Position numbers and translations under genes: made by a program
Source of the DNA: Bombardia bombarda
Taxonomy: Eukaryota > Ascomycota > Sordariomycetes > Sordariales > Lasiosphaeriaceae
Reading direction: 5' to 3'
Assembly (NCBI GenBank): GCA_030512295.1
Contig: JAULSR010000002.1
Location: 8,618,001 to 8,682,000 of the forward strand
DNA: 64,000 nt
In this document: positions 10,943-22,700 of the stretch, one piece after another
Layout of the letters: every line of letters begins with the position of its first letter
How positions within the stretch are numbered: the stretch's first letter is position 1
The notes under the pieces: model-generated
Seen by the model: the letters and a program-made list of their open reading frames with translations, nothing else
What the model was told of the DNA's origin: nothing
Database searches by the model: none

Positions 10943-12265
10943 CCTTTATTTGTTCTTGTTCTTGTTCTTGGTGTTATTGTTAGATTTTTTCTGATTCTTG
11001 TTCCTGCTTATTCTTGGTGTTCGTTCATCCTACCTACACAACAAAACTCAGTTGCTTGTGTTTCTTGGCTTGCCGTTCAGTGATTGATTGGTCCTCTATT
11101 GTTTCTTTCTCGGGCAGGTTACCGGCACAACTCACATGTTTCTTTCTCAGCGTTACCTCTTTACAGTGGGCGGGCGGTTGGGTAGCGTATATACCCACCC
11201 ATACGCGACTCAAACTTATACTCCACGCTTTACGCTTCGTATGCGGGGAGGAGAGAGGCGAGAGGTATTCACATTGATTTGATCACAGGTTTTCAAGATC
11301 AACATGAGAGCAAGACACGGCGGGATGGATGGAGTCTGTGAGATCAAGGGAGGTTATGTAAGGATGGACGGATACAACGCAGTGACAACACAAATAAGGA
11401 AGGGGACGTACTTGATGGGGCTTGTCTGAGTGAGAAAAAGGAGGGGATGGTAGGGTAGAAGAGGGGTGTGGGGTGGTGGTCTGGGACGAGAGGTAGATGT
11501 GCTTTGTTTTCCTTCTTTTTGATTCTATCTTTGCTTGTGTGCTTTTCATGGTCTTCTTTTCGACTAGCTACTTGGCCTCTAGAACTACAGGACCAGCTGG
11601 TTCTCTGGCTGAGAAACCGTTGAAGTCTGCCCCAGCGTTTGTATGTTTGTATATCCCTGTGTATATATCCTGCGTATAGGCGTCCATCTACCCGTATGTC
11701 TTGCTTTGGTTGGTTATGCATGCGTCCTTGCTCTGCCGGAGGATCCGACCCCTACCAGGTAGTGTAGACGTGCTTGCCTTGCCTCTCTCCTACGTGGTGT
11801 AATGTACACTGACTGGATAGTATCTACGCACGGCATTTTGCCTCCTCTCTCCCAAATTCTTGCTTGCCCCCTGGTTACCCAAGAGCCTGTCTGCCTCCCT
11901 TGTACCACCTCGGGGAAGACGGCTCTGAGCTCGCCTAACTTTGATTGCATATGGATCACGGGGATATGAGGTGTGGTGGTGGTGGTGTTGATTGTGCGGA
12001 TAGGTTTGAGACAGAACGGGCTGGCCGGCTTGGGACGAGGACATTGCCGGATCTACAGTACACACACTGCCTTTTCTGCTTTGCTTTTTTTGCGTTTCTG
12101 ATTGTGTTTTTTTGGCTTGTTTTGTCTACTTGCAGATGGGGATGGCTCAGTTGGCTTGATAAGGAGCTGCAGCAGTAGCAGCAGCCACAGCAATAGCTCT
12201 CCACACCGGTTTCCATGTAGAACATATTTGTTTCATTTGCATGGGGGAAGGCGAAAATGAAGGTT

Positions 12266-12288
12266 GGGGGGGGGGGGGGGGGGGGGGG
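12266..12288. repeat. poly-G run of 23
   Basis: Twenty-three consecutive G on the + strand, the longest mononucleotide run in the window. The real length is uncertain because such runs are often miscounted. Confidence 0.9.
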
Positions 12289-14171
12289 CGAAAGGGAGTG
12301 GGGAAAAAGGAACATGGAATCAGGTTTGGAATCACTTTGAGGTGAATCAGATAGATCATAGGAAATTTGATAAGAATTGCATCTCGGAGAAGAGAAATTC
12401 ACCCATTCTTTCAGAGAAGGCAGTGAGTGAGTTTATTTCGCTTACAACTGCTACCTCTTGTCTTCTTTCTCCCCTTGAACCCCCTTGCAGCTAGCGGAGC
12501 GTCTACCTTGTGGATGTAGGTCCGTACATACATAGGTACATAACTACCTACGTGCATACGGATTCGGCTGAACGGGGATATATGCCTCGTGTGTTCAGAC
12601 CGTACCTACCTTAGCCTCCTTCTTCGGTAGCAGGCAACTCACAGTACCTTCCGCGCTGGGGTTCACCGAGGTAGGAAGGAAGACACCGATGTAAGGATGA
12701 TGCTTTCAAATGGTTCTTGGCTTGGATCACAACTAGGAATCAACTAGGAACAGTCGTATATGACCGTACATGAGGTAGCGCTTTGGCTTGGCATTGATCG
12801 GATTTGTATCACAGTGTATATACCGCCCGTGCCGTCAAAAAGAAAAGAATAAAGAATGAGTGATAAATGCAAGACATGCTTTGTAATGTCTCAAAGGGCA
12901 GTCGGGACTTTTGGCCAGCCACTTACTACAAGACAGCTCGAGAGTAGTATCCGTATCCATCACGTATGGATCGCATGCAAGCATCGACATTCGATTACCC
13001 CCGCGCCGTCGCGCGCGGCCCTTTCCGTGTCCTGGCCGATCTTGGGGAAGCCGAGCGAGTTGAAAAGCAAAGGTGTATGGGGGTAAAAGGAAGGAGATAG
13101 AGGAAGACTGAGAGAGACAGATGGTACGATCTTATCTGCTTATCAGACACACACTTGCCCAGCCAGCTGTACTGTTAGCCAGCTCGCCCTCTCGTATGCA
13201 CGTCAGACACGCATGTCGTCCGTCCATATAATCCGGGGGAATTATACCACCCGCACTATCAAACGTCCTTATCACCTTCCCTCCCGCCCGTCAGTCAATC
13301 AGTCAGTCAGTCGGGTAGTGCACGATAGGTTGGATACCTACGTGGGCAGATTGGCTCTGCGTGGAGGAAGGAAGGTGCAGGTATAGATGGGATGCGGATA
13401 AGGGCAAGGGAGGGAGGTACCTGCCTGCACGGCTGTCAAACGCCGCTTCCCCGAGGGAGGGAAGGAAGGAGGGGACCCCACACAATTTCAACTATCAGGG
13501 GAGAGAGAGGCAGTCGCCAGTCAGTGCCTTCCTTGACTTCCCACTTCTCTCCACAAACTTCCATGCGTTCTTTCCCATCTTGTTCAAGCATCGAGCATCG
13601 AGCTTGCCGATGGCCGGGGATGGGGGATAGCCCCGCATTTTTGTGCACATTTGAGGGTGGAGGAAAGGGAAAAGATCAACAGGTCGGACATTGGTCCAAA
13701 CTCCGAGCACTGAGGGAGTATCTCGTGTGAGTGGTTTACCTCTGCACACAGCCACCTCAGTTACACGACTTTCCAAACATTCAGTCCCATCATGGGCATT
13801 TCAATACACAATACAGACCGTACCTGGCAGGCAAGGTAGGATACAGCAGCAACCAGGCAGTTGGCAGAAGAGCTATGCCAAGGCAATCCGTGGGGGGGAT
13901 TGATCCAAAGAATTGAACTGAATGAAATGCACCAACTTTTTTTCCTTCTCCTAGTCTAGTCTCCTTCTTCTCTTCACAAAACGCAACACAAACCCCCCCA
14001 TCCCATCATCTTGCCAGTACCACGGACTGCATGCCATCTTGCCTTGCATACGCAGTTTATACCGTGCGCACAGCGAAGGAAGGGCAGGCAAGGGGCTTGC
14101 ACTACCACTTGATGAATTCCGCACTTATGTAGCAGTCAAACTTTTTAGAGCCTTCCATGGAAGGAATAATA

Positions 14172-14218
14172 ACACGCACACATACACACACACTCACACA
14201 CACACACACACACACACA
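14172..14218. repeat. (CA)n dinucleotide repeat, slightly interrupted
   Basis: A CA/AC tract of about 47 bases with a few interruptions, followed within 200 bases by CAG and GCAA repeats. Confidence 0.9.
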
Positions 14219-14312
14219 GTGCAAAAGAGAAATCGAGTGTATTCGGGAGAGAGTGATCTAACCTATCATGTAAGGCCGCCTTCCTGCTGCATAAAATATG
14301 CAGCAATAGCTG

Positions 14313-14338
14313 GCAGCAGCAGCAGCAGCAGCAGCAGC
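14313..14338. repeat. (GCA)n trinucleotide repeat
   Basis: Eight to nine GCA/CAG copies outside any supported coding region. Confidence 0.9.
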
Positions 14339-14400
14339 TACAGCATGGCATCGGTGGTGGTGGGGAAACTCAGCTCCTTCTCGGCATCACCGGCAGCAAA

Positions 14401-14423
14401 GCAAGCAAGCAAGCAAGCAAGCA
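14401..14423. repeat. (GCAA)n microsatellite
   Basis: Nearly six copies of GCAA, then an A-rich stretch. Confidence 0.9.
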
Positions 14424-15369
14424 GAAAACAAAAAAAAACAGGGACCAAAGGGACCCCGATAAACAAAGGGTAAAAAGAGGGAGGGGGAACCGGGATTTCT
14501 ATTCGGGAAACATACCATATACAGAGAGCTACTGACAGCTGCGTAGACATCCAGAACCCCCCTTCATCCATCCATCCAACCATCTGTCTACCCAATACAC
14601 ACAACACACAACCATTGACAGACACACACTATCATCATCAGGTAGCCACGCGACATGTCGGCTTGCTGGCTGGCTGGCTGGTTCGCGTATGAGATGGGGG
14701 TGAGATAGGCCACGTATCCATGGTGAGCTATGTGTGTGTGGTGTGTGCAAAAGGTAGCAAAGCAACAAAAGTGAGTGTCATAATATCTCAAAAGAGTGAC
14801 AAGTGCCGACTTCACCATCATGCCATTCTCAGTCAGGTCCATCACCACCACGCTCACTCACCACTGCCACGACGCAGACATCACTAAAGTCGGCTGGTCG
14901 CTCAGTCGTCTGCTTCTTGATAGCAACATGACAGACCATCAATTGAGCGAGGGGGCTGACTTAAGTCCCACTGTGTGCTTTGATGTTTTGATTTGCCCAT
15001 TGATTAACTCCCACACCAGAGTGAGGTCATCAGACGTGATCCGAGCCAGGAACGAACCGACGATAGATTCAATTTGTTGATTAAAAACAATTTGTACCAT
15101 CATCCACCACCATGCAGAGATAGATATGCACAGATCCAATAGACACACACACAACACAAAACACAAAACACACAATGTGCCCAGTGCTGCCAATGCTCCC
15201 CGCCAATGCCGCCAATCTTCTGCCAAGACACATACAACAATGATAAACACAACTCGTACAACTCGTAGGTAATAGAGTGGTATCCAAACCAGGTTCAAAT
15301 TTCCTTTCGCCTCATCAAAATCCGACATAATAATCCGTGAATCAATCCCATTGCTATTAATATTCATAA

Positions 15370-15396
15370 CCTAATCCTAATCCTAATCCTAATCCT
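15370..15396. repeat. (CCTAAT)n hexamer repeat
   Basis: Four and a half perfect copies of CCTAAT. The complementary unit ATTAGG resembles but is not the usual fungal telomere unit TTAGGG. Confidence 0.9.
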
Positions 15397-16560
15397 ATAC
15401 CGTGACGTTGTTGTCGAGCGGGGGTGTTGCCTTGGAAGTGTCTTACCTTCCAGGCGGGTCCATGTATCCATAATCCATCCGTTCCGTTCCCGATCTTGAC
15501 GCCAAGAAAACAAAAGGAAAGAAAAAAAAACCAAGAACTCCAAATGATGATTGGTCCCAATCATGCAAGTGATGCTCCAAGAATCTGACTTATCCCCCAT
15601 CTATATATGCTTTCTCAAAAGGCATATGCCGCTAAACTTGAATATAAAACAAAGAAGTCATAAAAAAACAGAACGGGTATTAATTCGCACCACAATAAAA
15701 GATGGGTGGGGTGGTGTCAGTTGTGCGTCGAGGACAGAGTCGGGAAGTAAGGATAGCCGTATGTCCTGTAAAATGCGCCCCGCTATCTGTCCGTTCAGCA
15801 CAGTCCGCCCCACGACACAAGAACCAAAGGGGGAAAGCCGGACCCCACGCGCTAAAGCAATGCCTGCCGTGTACGAGGGTATCGACGCGCAACCCTTTTT
15901 ATCCCCCCTCATCACACGAAACAGAAATGATCCCCCCCTACCCCCGACAAAAAAGACCTGGGTAAGGATCAATGACCCACCTTCTTTTCCCGTTGGGTTT
16001 GTGGGGTAATCCTGATCCTGCAAAAGCCAAGACACAAGACGAAAATAGCGTTATCCATCCACAGCAACACTGGTACGCCACGCCACGCCAGTAGGCCGAT
16101 GGTGTCTTCTTCTCTCTTCCTTTCTCTGAAGCTATCACCAAAGCAATCGTTGGTACTCCCCAATACCCCGCGCGTGGGCATGTTACATTGCCCATTGCGC
16201 AGTACAAAACTTCGTAGACACCGTCGCCCCCCACACGCATCCATTGGTGATAAAGGAGGGAGGCGGGAACATCAGCAGCTGTGTCCAGATTCGGACCGGC
16301 GGTTTCTGGTCCTTTCGAATGATGCCAGCTTGCTCCAGCTGCAGTCAGCTTCCTTCATCCGTGTGGCTGCGGCACGAGGTGAGACTCGGAGCAATGAGCA
16401 CGGACACTACCCGCGCCCCAAATGCTCACATGACTTGGGGAAGGCTGAGAGTGGTTGTTGGTTGTGGGTTATCAACCCAATCGATCGATCGGCTCAGCCT
16501 TTAAAATTTCCGACAAGCACAAAAATGGCGAGAGCGAATAACCCCACGGAGCCCCGACGA

Positions 16561-17773
16561 TCACCGTCCCATCATAGGCGTCACAAGTTCAATGCTTTTA
16601 GGCCTAGAGTGGGTCCCAGGTCGGCGAGATGGAAGGGGGCGGTCCGAGCTGGTACCGTAGCCGCTCATGCCCCCGGTGCCATAGTAAGCTCCGTCATACG
16701 TCGACGAGAACATTGTCGAGGTTGGCCTCGAGTACGACGTGCTCGGGCTCGTTGCAGCGCTTCGAGCAAAGGGCCAGATCGTCGTCTGGTAGGTCCCGAC
16801 TGGGGAAGGCGGGCTTGTTGACCGTATCGAAAGGGACCTTAGAGCTGATACTGCTGACGTGTGGCCAGCGTTTGGAGTCGTGGGCGGGGAAAAATAGTTG
16901 GAGCTAGGCCTGGACGGTGAGGCGCGGGGGATGATATCTCTTGGCTCTTGGGCCCCCGAGTAAAATGGATAGCTGTTGGCGCTGTGATGGCTGGGGTGGC
17001 GACCCGAGGTCGACGGCGTGCCCATGCCGTCTTGGTCATGCATCCGGCATCTGATAGTCCCAGTCAGCAACCAAGCTATGGTAAGCCTGCATGATCTTTT
17101 TGGAAACTCACGTATCAGAGCAATATAAGAATCGATCACTTGAAGGGGCGAATTGCTTTTCGCAAATCATGCTAAAACCCCAAAAATGTCCAGTCAGCAA
17201 ACACCCTTTCTCTCTCCCGAAGCAAACAGGCCAATGGTAAGATAGGGAAATATGGACATGCAGGAACGGCACGTTTCGGGTCAAGACGAGGTGGGCCCCT
17301 CCTCATTGGTGAGAGCCAAGGTGACACAAATCACCTGCATATCAGGTGACGCTGCGGGTAGACTAAAGAGGAAGTCGTCGAGGGGAAACAAAGTAACCAG
17401 TTACACTTGTGAAACGTAAAACTCCCAAAACTCGCTCACGGATGGATGCTGGCAGGTTTGGGGCTCAGGGCTCGGGGCTCGGAACTCATGGGATATGACG
17501 ACAACAGGAAACAATGTGCGGAGAAACGTACCAGTACTGTGGAAAGCTCTCCCTCTCCTCGTCAAACCAGCGCTCCTCCTCCCATTCCCTCTCACGATCC
17601 TTGGGGTTTTTGCCCAGCTTGGGCACCACCTGTGGAGTTGTCCTCCTCGTCATTGGAGCCGGCCGGGAGGACTTGTGCTTTGTCGACGGTTCCGAGGGAC
17701 CGACAGCCTTCCGTACGTCAGTCATCGAGGAGTTGCCAGAGGCATGACCGGACTTTCGGCGATGATGATGCAT
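16561..17773 (-). CDS. ECL1-type life-span regulatory factor domain protein
   Basis: Three reverse-strand exons, 17773-17532, 17171-17112 and 17050-16561, encode 263 residues with clean phases. Exon 1 is basic and Ser-rich and ends in the conserved block EEERWFDEERESFPQY. The codon split by intron 1 supplies the first cysteine of CMICEKQF. Exon 2 is only 60 nt and carries most of the zinc-binding core (C-x2-C, then LYCSDTC, completed across intron 2). Exon 3 is a Ser/Pro/Thr/Tyr-rich disordered tail. This arrangement matches the Ecl1 family, small zinc proteins that extend chronological life span in fission yeast and act in nutrient and stress signalling; function here is inferred. The start at 17773 is supported because no ATG occurs on this strand for 622 bases upstream. 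The gene stands alone in about 16 kb. Confidence 0.85.
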
Positions 17774-18395
17774 CGAGTTGATTTGCTGGTGCTGAGGGGC
17801 ACCTTAGTATTAATAAGACGTTGGGTCCAAATCCGAGTTGGGACCTGAAAAAAAGATAGGCGAGAAGCTATTTCAGCTCTTAAAAGCCCAAAAGTTTTTT
17901 TCTGGCAAAATGACGAGCTCGTAGGCGTGGGTGTCGTGCGGTGGCAAATACTTATGCAGGAAGAGTTTTTCCCTTGCTGGTAAGCGAATGGTTCCCGTGG
18001 TTCCTGGCCTTGCTGTGTGGATGCGGGAGGCTAAAATAAATAGCACAATAGACAGTTGCAGTTGAGCAAAAAGTTGACTCGAATAGCGCTGGAAAGATGG
18101 CACTATTCCTAGGTAATATTTTACGTCCAGGAGATAGACGTGAGTGAGAGACCGAAGCGTATTCGTCGACTCAAATGCGCGGTGACTGGGTTGCACAAAG
18201 CCAAGTTGCTCTGTGGTGTGGCAGGAAAGTGTGCAGAAAAGGTAGTCTGCCTGATGGTTTGTAAACAAGAACAATTGTGGCTGTCGTTGAAACTGTCAAT
18301 TGACAATTGCGAAAAACAGAATGACGTGTGAGTCAAAGACGATATATCGAAGAAGTCGTGGGCCGAAGGTGGTGACGAGAGTGGGTTCGCAGGAG
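17774..18395 (-). promoter_or_regulatory. probable long ATG-free 5' leader of the ECL1-like gene
   Basis: The reverse strand has no ATG over these 622 bases, whereas about ten would be expected by chance. The sequence next to the start has intron-like acceptors, one with a TACTAA-type branch site and CAG about 20 bases before the ATG, so part of the leader may be spliced out. The transcription start is not known. Confidence 0.5.
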
Positions 18396-19720
18396 CATGG
18401 AAAATGGGAACCTGGGAACCTGGAAATCGGAGAGGGCCAAGGCGATGTATTATACCAGGAAAACAATGGAATCCTTGGCTATTAATAAGGTACGTGCAGT
18501 ACCATGCCTATGACTATCTGATTTGCGGCGGGATGCTTCAGAAAAAAAGATACCATGCGGTTGTCGGCCGACCAAGTCTTGGAAGCAGTCGAGTCTCGAA
18601 CAAGGCCTTGCCGAGAACGGAGATCAATTGGTTGCCAATCGTCTTTGACGGGCGGTCTTGATGTAGAATTTGCCGGGCGGAAGCTTAGGTAGGGAGTGCC
18701 CTAGCCGGAACCTACAGCAGGTTGATCGAACCTGGGGAAAATATGCAGGGATGTGCAAGGCAGGCCGGGTGCTGTGTGAGCTGTGCTGGTGCAGTGCTGA
18801 GGTGTGCAGAACTGTGCAGTGCAGTGCAGTGCTATGCAGGCAAAACTTGATAAAACAGCTGCCTGGGCTCTGCGATGCTCAAAGTTGTCTCTGGTGGTCG
18901 ACAAGGGAGAATGGTATTATTCGTAGATAGGGGGAGTAGGACAGAATGAGACGGAGTGAGTGAGTGAGGAATGGGGCTTTCTGGGCTTCTTGTAGGTCAC
19001 GTCGTCCAGGCTGGCGCCTCTCGAGGATTAGCTAAATCCACAGCCCCGCTCGGCATGCTGCAAAACACTTGAGGGGGTAGGTTGTCACCAAGAAGGGTGG
19101 GGTGTGCAGGTGTGCAGCAGGCGCCCTTTCTGCCTTCCATCTGGGCAAATGAGCAGTTGGACATGACTCGAGGGTTTCTTGCACTGTGTCCACGGGGGTG
19201 CCTCTGCCCTCCAGACCAGATGAAGACTTGCGGGGGCTGATGGGCGCCCCAAGCACCGCCAATGTAGTGTGCACCAAGGCGCGGGGCAGCAGCAGCTCTT
19301 GCTCGAGACTGCCCGGTCGACTGGCTCGACTGGCTGCGCAGCTCACGGATCGATCCAATGTAAGTGGCCGGTAGCCGGGTCGGCTTCATCTGGGAGAATC
19401 CTACCGCTTTGTCTGCAAGTCTTTCTGCATGGGGATACCCTCTGAGACCCTGGCGTTCACAACGAGCATCCCGGTGACAAATGCTGTGGGGGCGATGGTG
19501 GAATCTGTACGTACTGGCTACATGTCCATGGTTGGCCGCCGCAGCCAAAATGTTGCCAGAATGTTGTGATATTTCCCAAGCCCACTGTCATTCATTTGCC
19601 ATGCAAGGATGGAGATGAGAGCGGGCATCCATGCAGCTTGGTGCAGACCTTGGCGTTGGCCTTTTACCTGCTCACAAGGGTGCACACTCACAAGGGGGTC
19701 GTCTCCATCCTGGTGTCCAT

Positions 19721-19795
19721 TGAGTACCGTGATGGATGATGATCGCTGAGCACCGTGATGGTTCCATGAGGGCCTGTTGTTGAGCACCGTGATGG
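19721..19795. repeat. three spaced 15-bp direct repeats (TGAGYACCGTGATGG)
   Basis: Copies at 19721-19735, 19747-19761 and 19781-19795; the first differs at one base (T for C). Spacings of 26 and 34 bases start-to-start are not equal. Confidence 0.85.
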
Positions 19796-22700
19796 CTCGA
19801 TGGTTAGGTCGATTCCTCCCCTCGCTCCCTTGCCTTTGGTGAGCCATACTTTGCACAAGTTCGGGCCCATGGGGGTTCCTTCCTCTCTGGGTGGTCGAAG
19901 ACGTGGGCAGGCACGACCCTGAATTAAATCGTAATTCGTAACCCATCATAAAGTTTAGCATCTAGGGTCGCCAAGGCAGGTACGAAGGGTCTTGTAAATG
20001 TACTGTACCTACAGCACCTGGAGGGGTCACAAGCTCGAACACTTGACACCCGCCTCCACCGAAACCACCAGAATGGTGCACCCACCCTCACCTCATCAAT
20101 CTCACCCAAGGCGAACGTTCCTTTGTACATACGAATACAGCCAGATCAATACAAGCAAGCTCCTTCGGCTCCCGGGCTGTCACAACTGTTTTTCATTTTT
20201 GCTTTTTTCACAGCCTCAAATCCCCACACACCCACACGACCCCGGTACAGCCGCCGCCCGAGAGGCCCTAGTTCGAGGAGCCTGGCTCACCTGGCTGCCC
20301 TAGCGCACCTCACAAAACCCAGGCGTTCACGACGTTCACAGCGTGTTCGGGACATGATAGGCTGGTGAGCCCTAGTGGCTGGCTGCTCAAGTCTCACCGG
20401 TTTTTTTTTGAATTCGACCGTCCACAGTTAAGACATGGGGAAATTTTCTTTGCCAAGCACGACGCTGGAGTTCTAGATGATGACGACCCAAGCACTAGCA
20501 CCTGGATCACGCCATCTGGTGTACAACTTGAGAGCCCTGGGGCCTGGAGGGGAAAAAAGGGTTGTTTGTGCAATTGCCAAATTGCACGCCCACGTTCACG
20601 TCCCTGGCGTTCCACAACCATACCTGCTAGCCACGGTGCCTCGAGGGTGCCCACTAGTATCAAACTAGCACTACGCAAACAGGGCAAGAAGCTGTCATCA
20701 TAATCCTTCATGCCCACGACTTTTGCCAGAGGACGGAATTGGCTGTCAGACGCAGCAGCTACTCTATCATATGCAAGTCGTTATTAACTGAATGTACAGT
20801 GACCCCCCACATTCTACGCTATAGCCCATTCTCCTTTCAAGATACAACATATCAAAGCAATGTCATCAAAGTCACACTCTGCTGAGGTGGTTTTTTATTA
20901 TTTTGAAAAGCGACCTGTCGAGGAGAGGTAGCTATGGATTGGATTGGAGGTGATACATTGATGGCGGCAAAGTGGCTGCATCTTACCACCTACCAAGTCC
21001 AGCCTATGAACATGCACAATCACAGCTTGCTGTGACCCGAAACACGCCGCCAAGATGGTGAGCCCCATCAGACATTTTTTTTTCTCACTTCTCCTTTCTC
21101 TCTGTTGTATTGCCTGCTAAACTAGTCTAGATTATGTATACATTTAGTCCCTTTCCTTTGGTGTCAGTGTCAGTATCAACCAATCTAGTCACTGCGTCTT
21201 TCCACGTTGAGTTATCCAGCGAAGAACAGGGGTTGCCCCAGGCTAGGGTACTCTGGAGATCGATCGTCGCTATTGCTTCACACAGTGCTGTTTACCCAAA
21301 GACGGTGCATCAAGCAGCTGCGTGCTGACGGGAAGGCTTTTAGAAAAAGATCGGACCGTATGCGGAGTGCTATGAAGGGACCCATCTTACTATGCAGTAG
21401 TAGGGTTGGTGTTGGCCGCCGCTCTTTTTCGTCCCACGTTGTTCTGGCAAGCCTGTCTGACTGACTGGCAACTGGCTCCTTGAATGGAGGGGCTGGTGGT
21501 TGAACTGAGGGGCTGCACCACCCACTGCTGCACTACGCTGCCCGCTGCTGCACTGTGGTGCCATGATCTTCCGGGGGTGAAAGAGCCCCAGCATCCGGCT
21601 GCTGCTGCTTGCTGCTGTCCAAGAAACACCCACCCGCGCACATCTCTGGCTAACTGAGTAGGTGGTGGCGGCTCATAGGGTGGTGCATCGTGTATGCACA
21701 TATAGGTAATGTACGTATGTACGCTGGCTCGGTGTTTTATACGAAGCGACGGAAATACTCTACACCTGCCTACAGCAGACAGTCAAGAAATGGCAGCAAT
21801 CTCGACCCGTGAAAAGGGCTTTTTCGGTTCGGCCATGGAAGCGTGGGGGCAGACAGCTGGGCAGACAGCTTCGAGACTGTCTCGGGTCAACTTCCAGGTT
21901 CCATGCGGTCCTGAGCGAAGGTGTGGGCTCCTCGCTTCCACGCTTGGCAGCATCTTAAACAAAAAAAAAAAACCATTCACCCATCGGGCTCCCGTCTCAT
22001 CTTCACACCCCGGCGCCGAGTTCTTGACATCGGTCCTTTAATGGGCCAAATTCGTTGCTCCAAGACAGTGTGGGGAGCCAATTGGCGCGCGCGTTACCCC
22101 TTTTCTTTGCTGGACTTCGTCGTGTCCCTTCTCTTTCCTCCATGCTCTTTCCCAAGGGACGATCAGAGAATGATTCTTCCTCTCCCGGTGCATAATGGAT
22201 GCGCTAATACTATGGCAAGATACCATATCGGGAACGGCACTGGTTACGCTTGCAGTGTAGGATAAGGCAGCTTCGGTGAAGCGCCAGTGCAGCGCAAGTG
22301 TGCAGCTCTGGCCGGTTCAGTCCACGCCACCCACCGATCTGGGCAACCCTCACCCCTCTACTGCACCTCGACAGATTGGTTATGCCGAATATTGATGGAC
22401 GGACGGGCAGCGGCGGGACGTCAGGGCGGCTTTTGTGAGTTGAGAGCTTGTTGACCGAGATGCTGCCGGCAAAACGAGCGAGCTCCAACAAGCCAGTCTT
22501 GCAGTATCGCAACTTCGCAAGTCCCTAACAAGCACCCCCCAAGCCCTGTGCGAACCCCTCGGGAACAGGGGTTTTTGTTGTTGTCCTTGGCCGGCCAATG
22601 CGGGAGCGGCCCAGAAGCATCGGGACCGGGACCGGGACTGGGACCTGATCCTGGCACCTCGTTTTGAGCATGTGCCAGATAAACATCTTTTTCCAGCTTT

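Larger units (their letters stand above)
10597..16560. other. 6-kb convergent gene-poor region rich in simple repeats
   Basis: This space lies between the 3' ends of the flippase (+) and the ECL1-like gene (-). I read both strands and found no frame with recognisable domain content or a chain of splice-compatible exons. It holds an unusual number of simple repeats (GCAG, GACT, TATG, poly-G, CA, CAG, GCAA, CCTAAT), several listed separately. Forward frames such as 16099-16821 overlap the ECL1-like gene and look like chance. Non-coding transcripts are possible but cannot be judged here. Confidence 0.5.

Noticed and set aside
15370..15396. Interstitial telomere-like repeat
   Set aside because: The unit is CCTAAT (ATTAGG), not CCCTAA; only 4.5 copies, with no end-like sequence around.
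16099..16821. 240-codon forward frame near the ECL1-like gene
   Set aside because: It overlaps the ECL1-like last exon on the opposite strand and shows no family features.
19721..19795. CRISPR-like array
   Set aside because: Only three short repeats with unequal 11- and 19-base gaps, in a eukaryotic genome.
19518..19961. 147-codon reverse frame in the gene-poor region
   Set aside because: Its repeated peptide comes from the 15-bp DNA repeats; no domain and no splice support.
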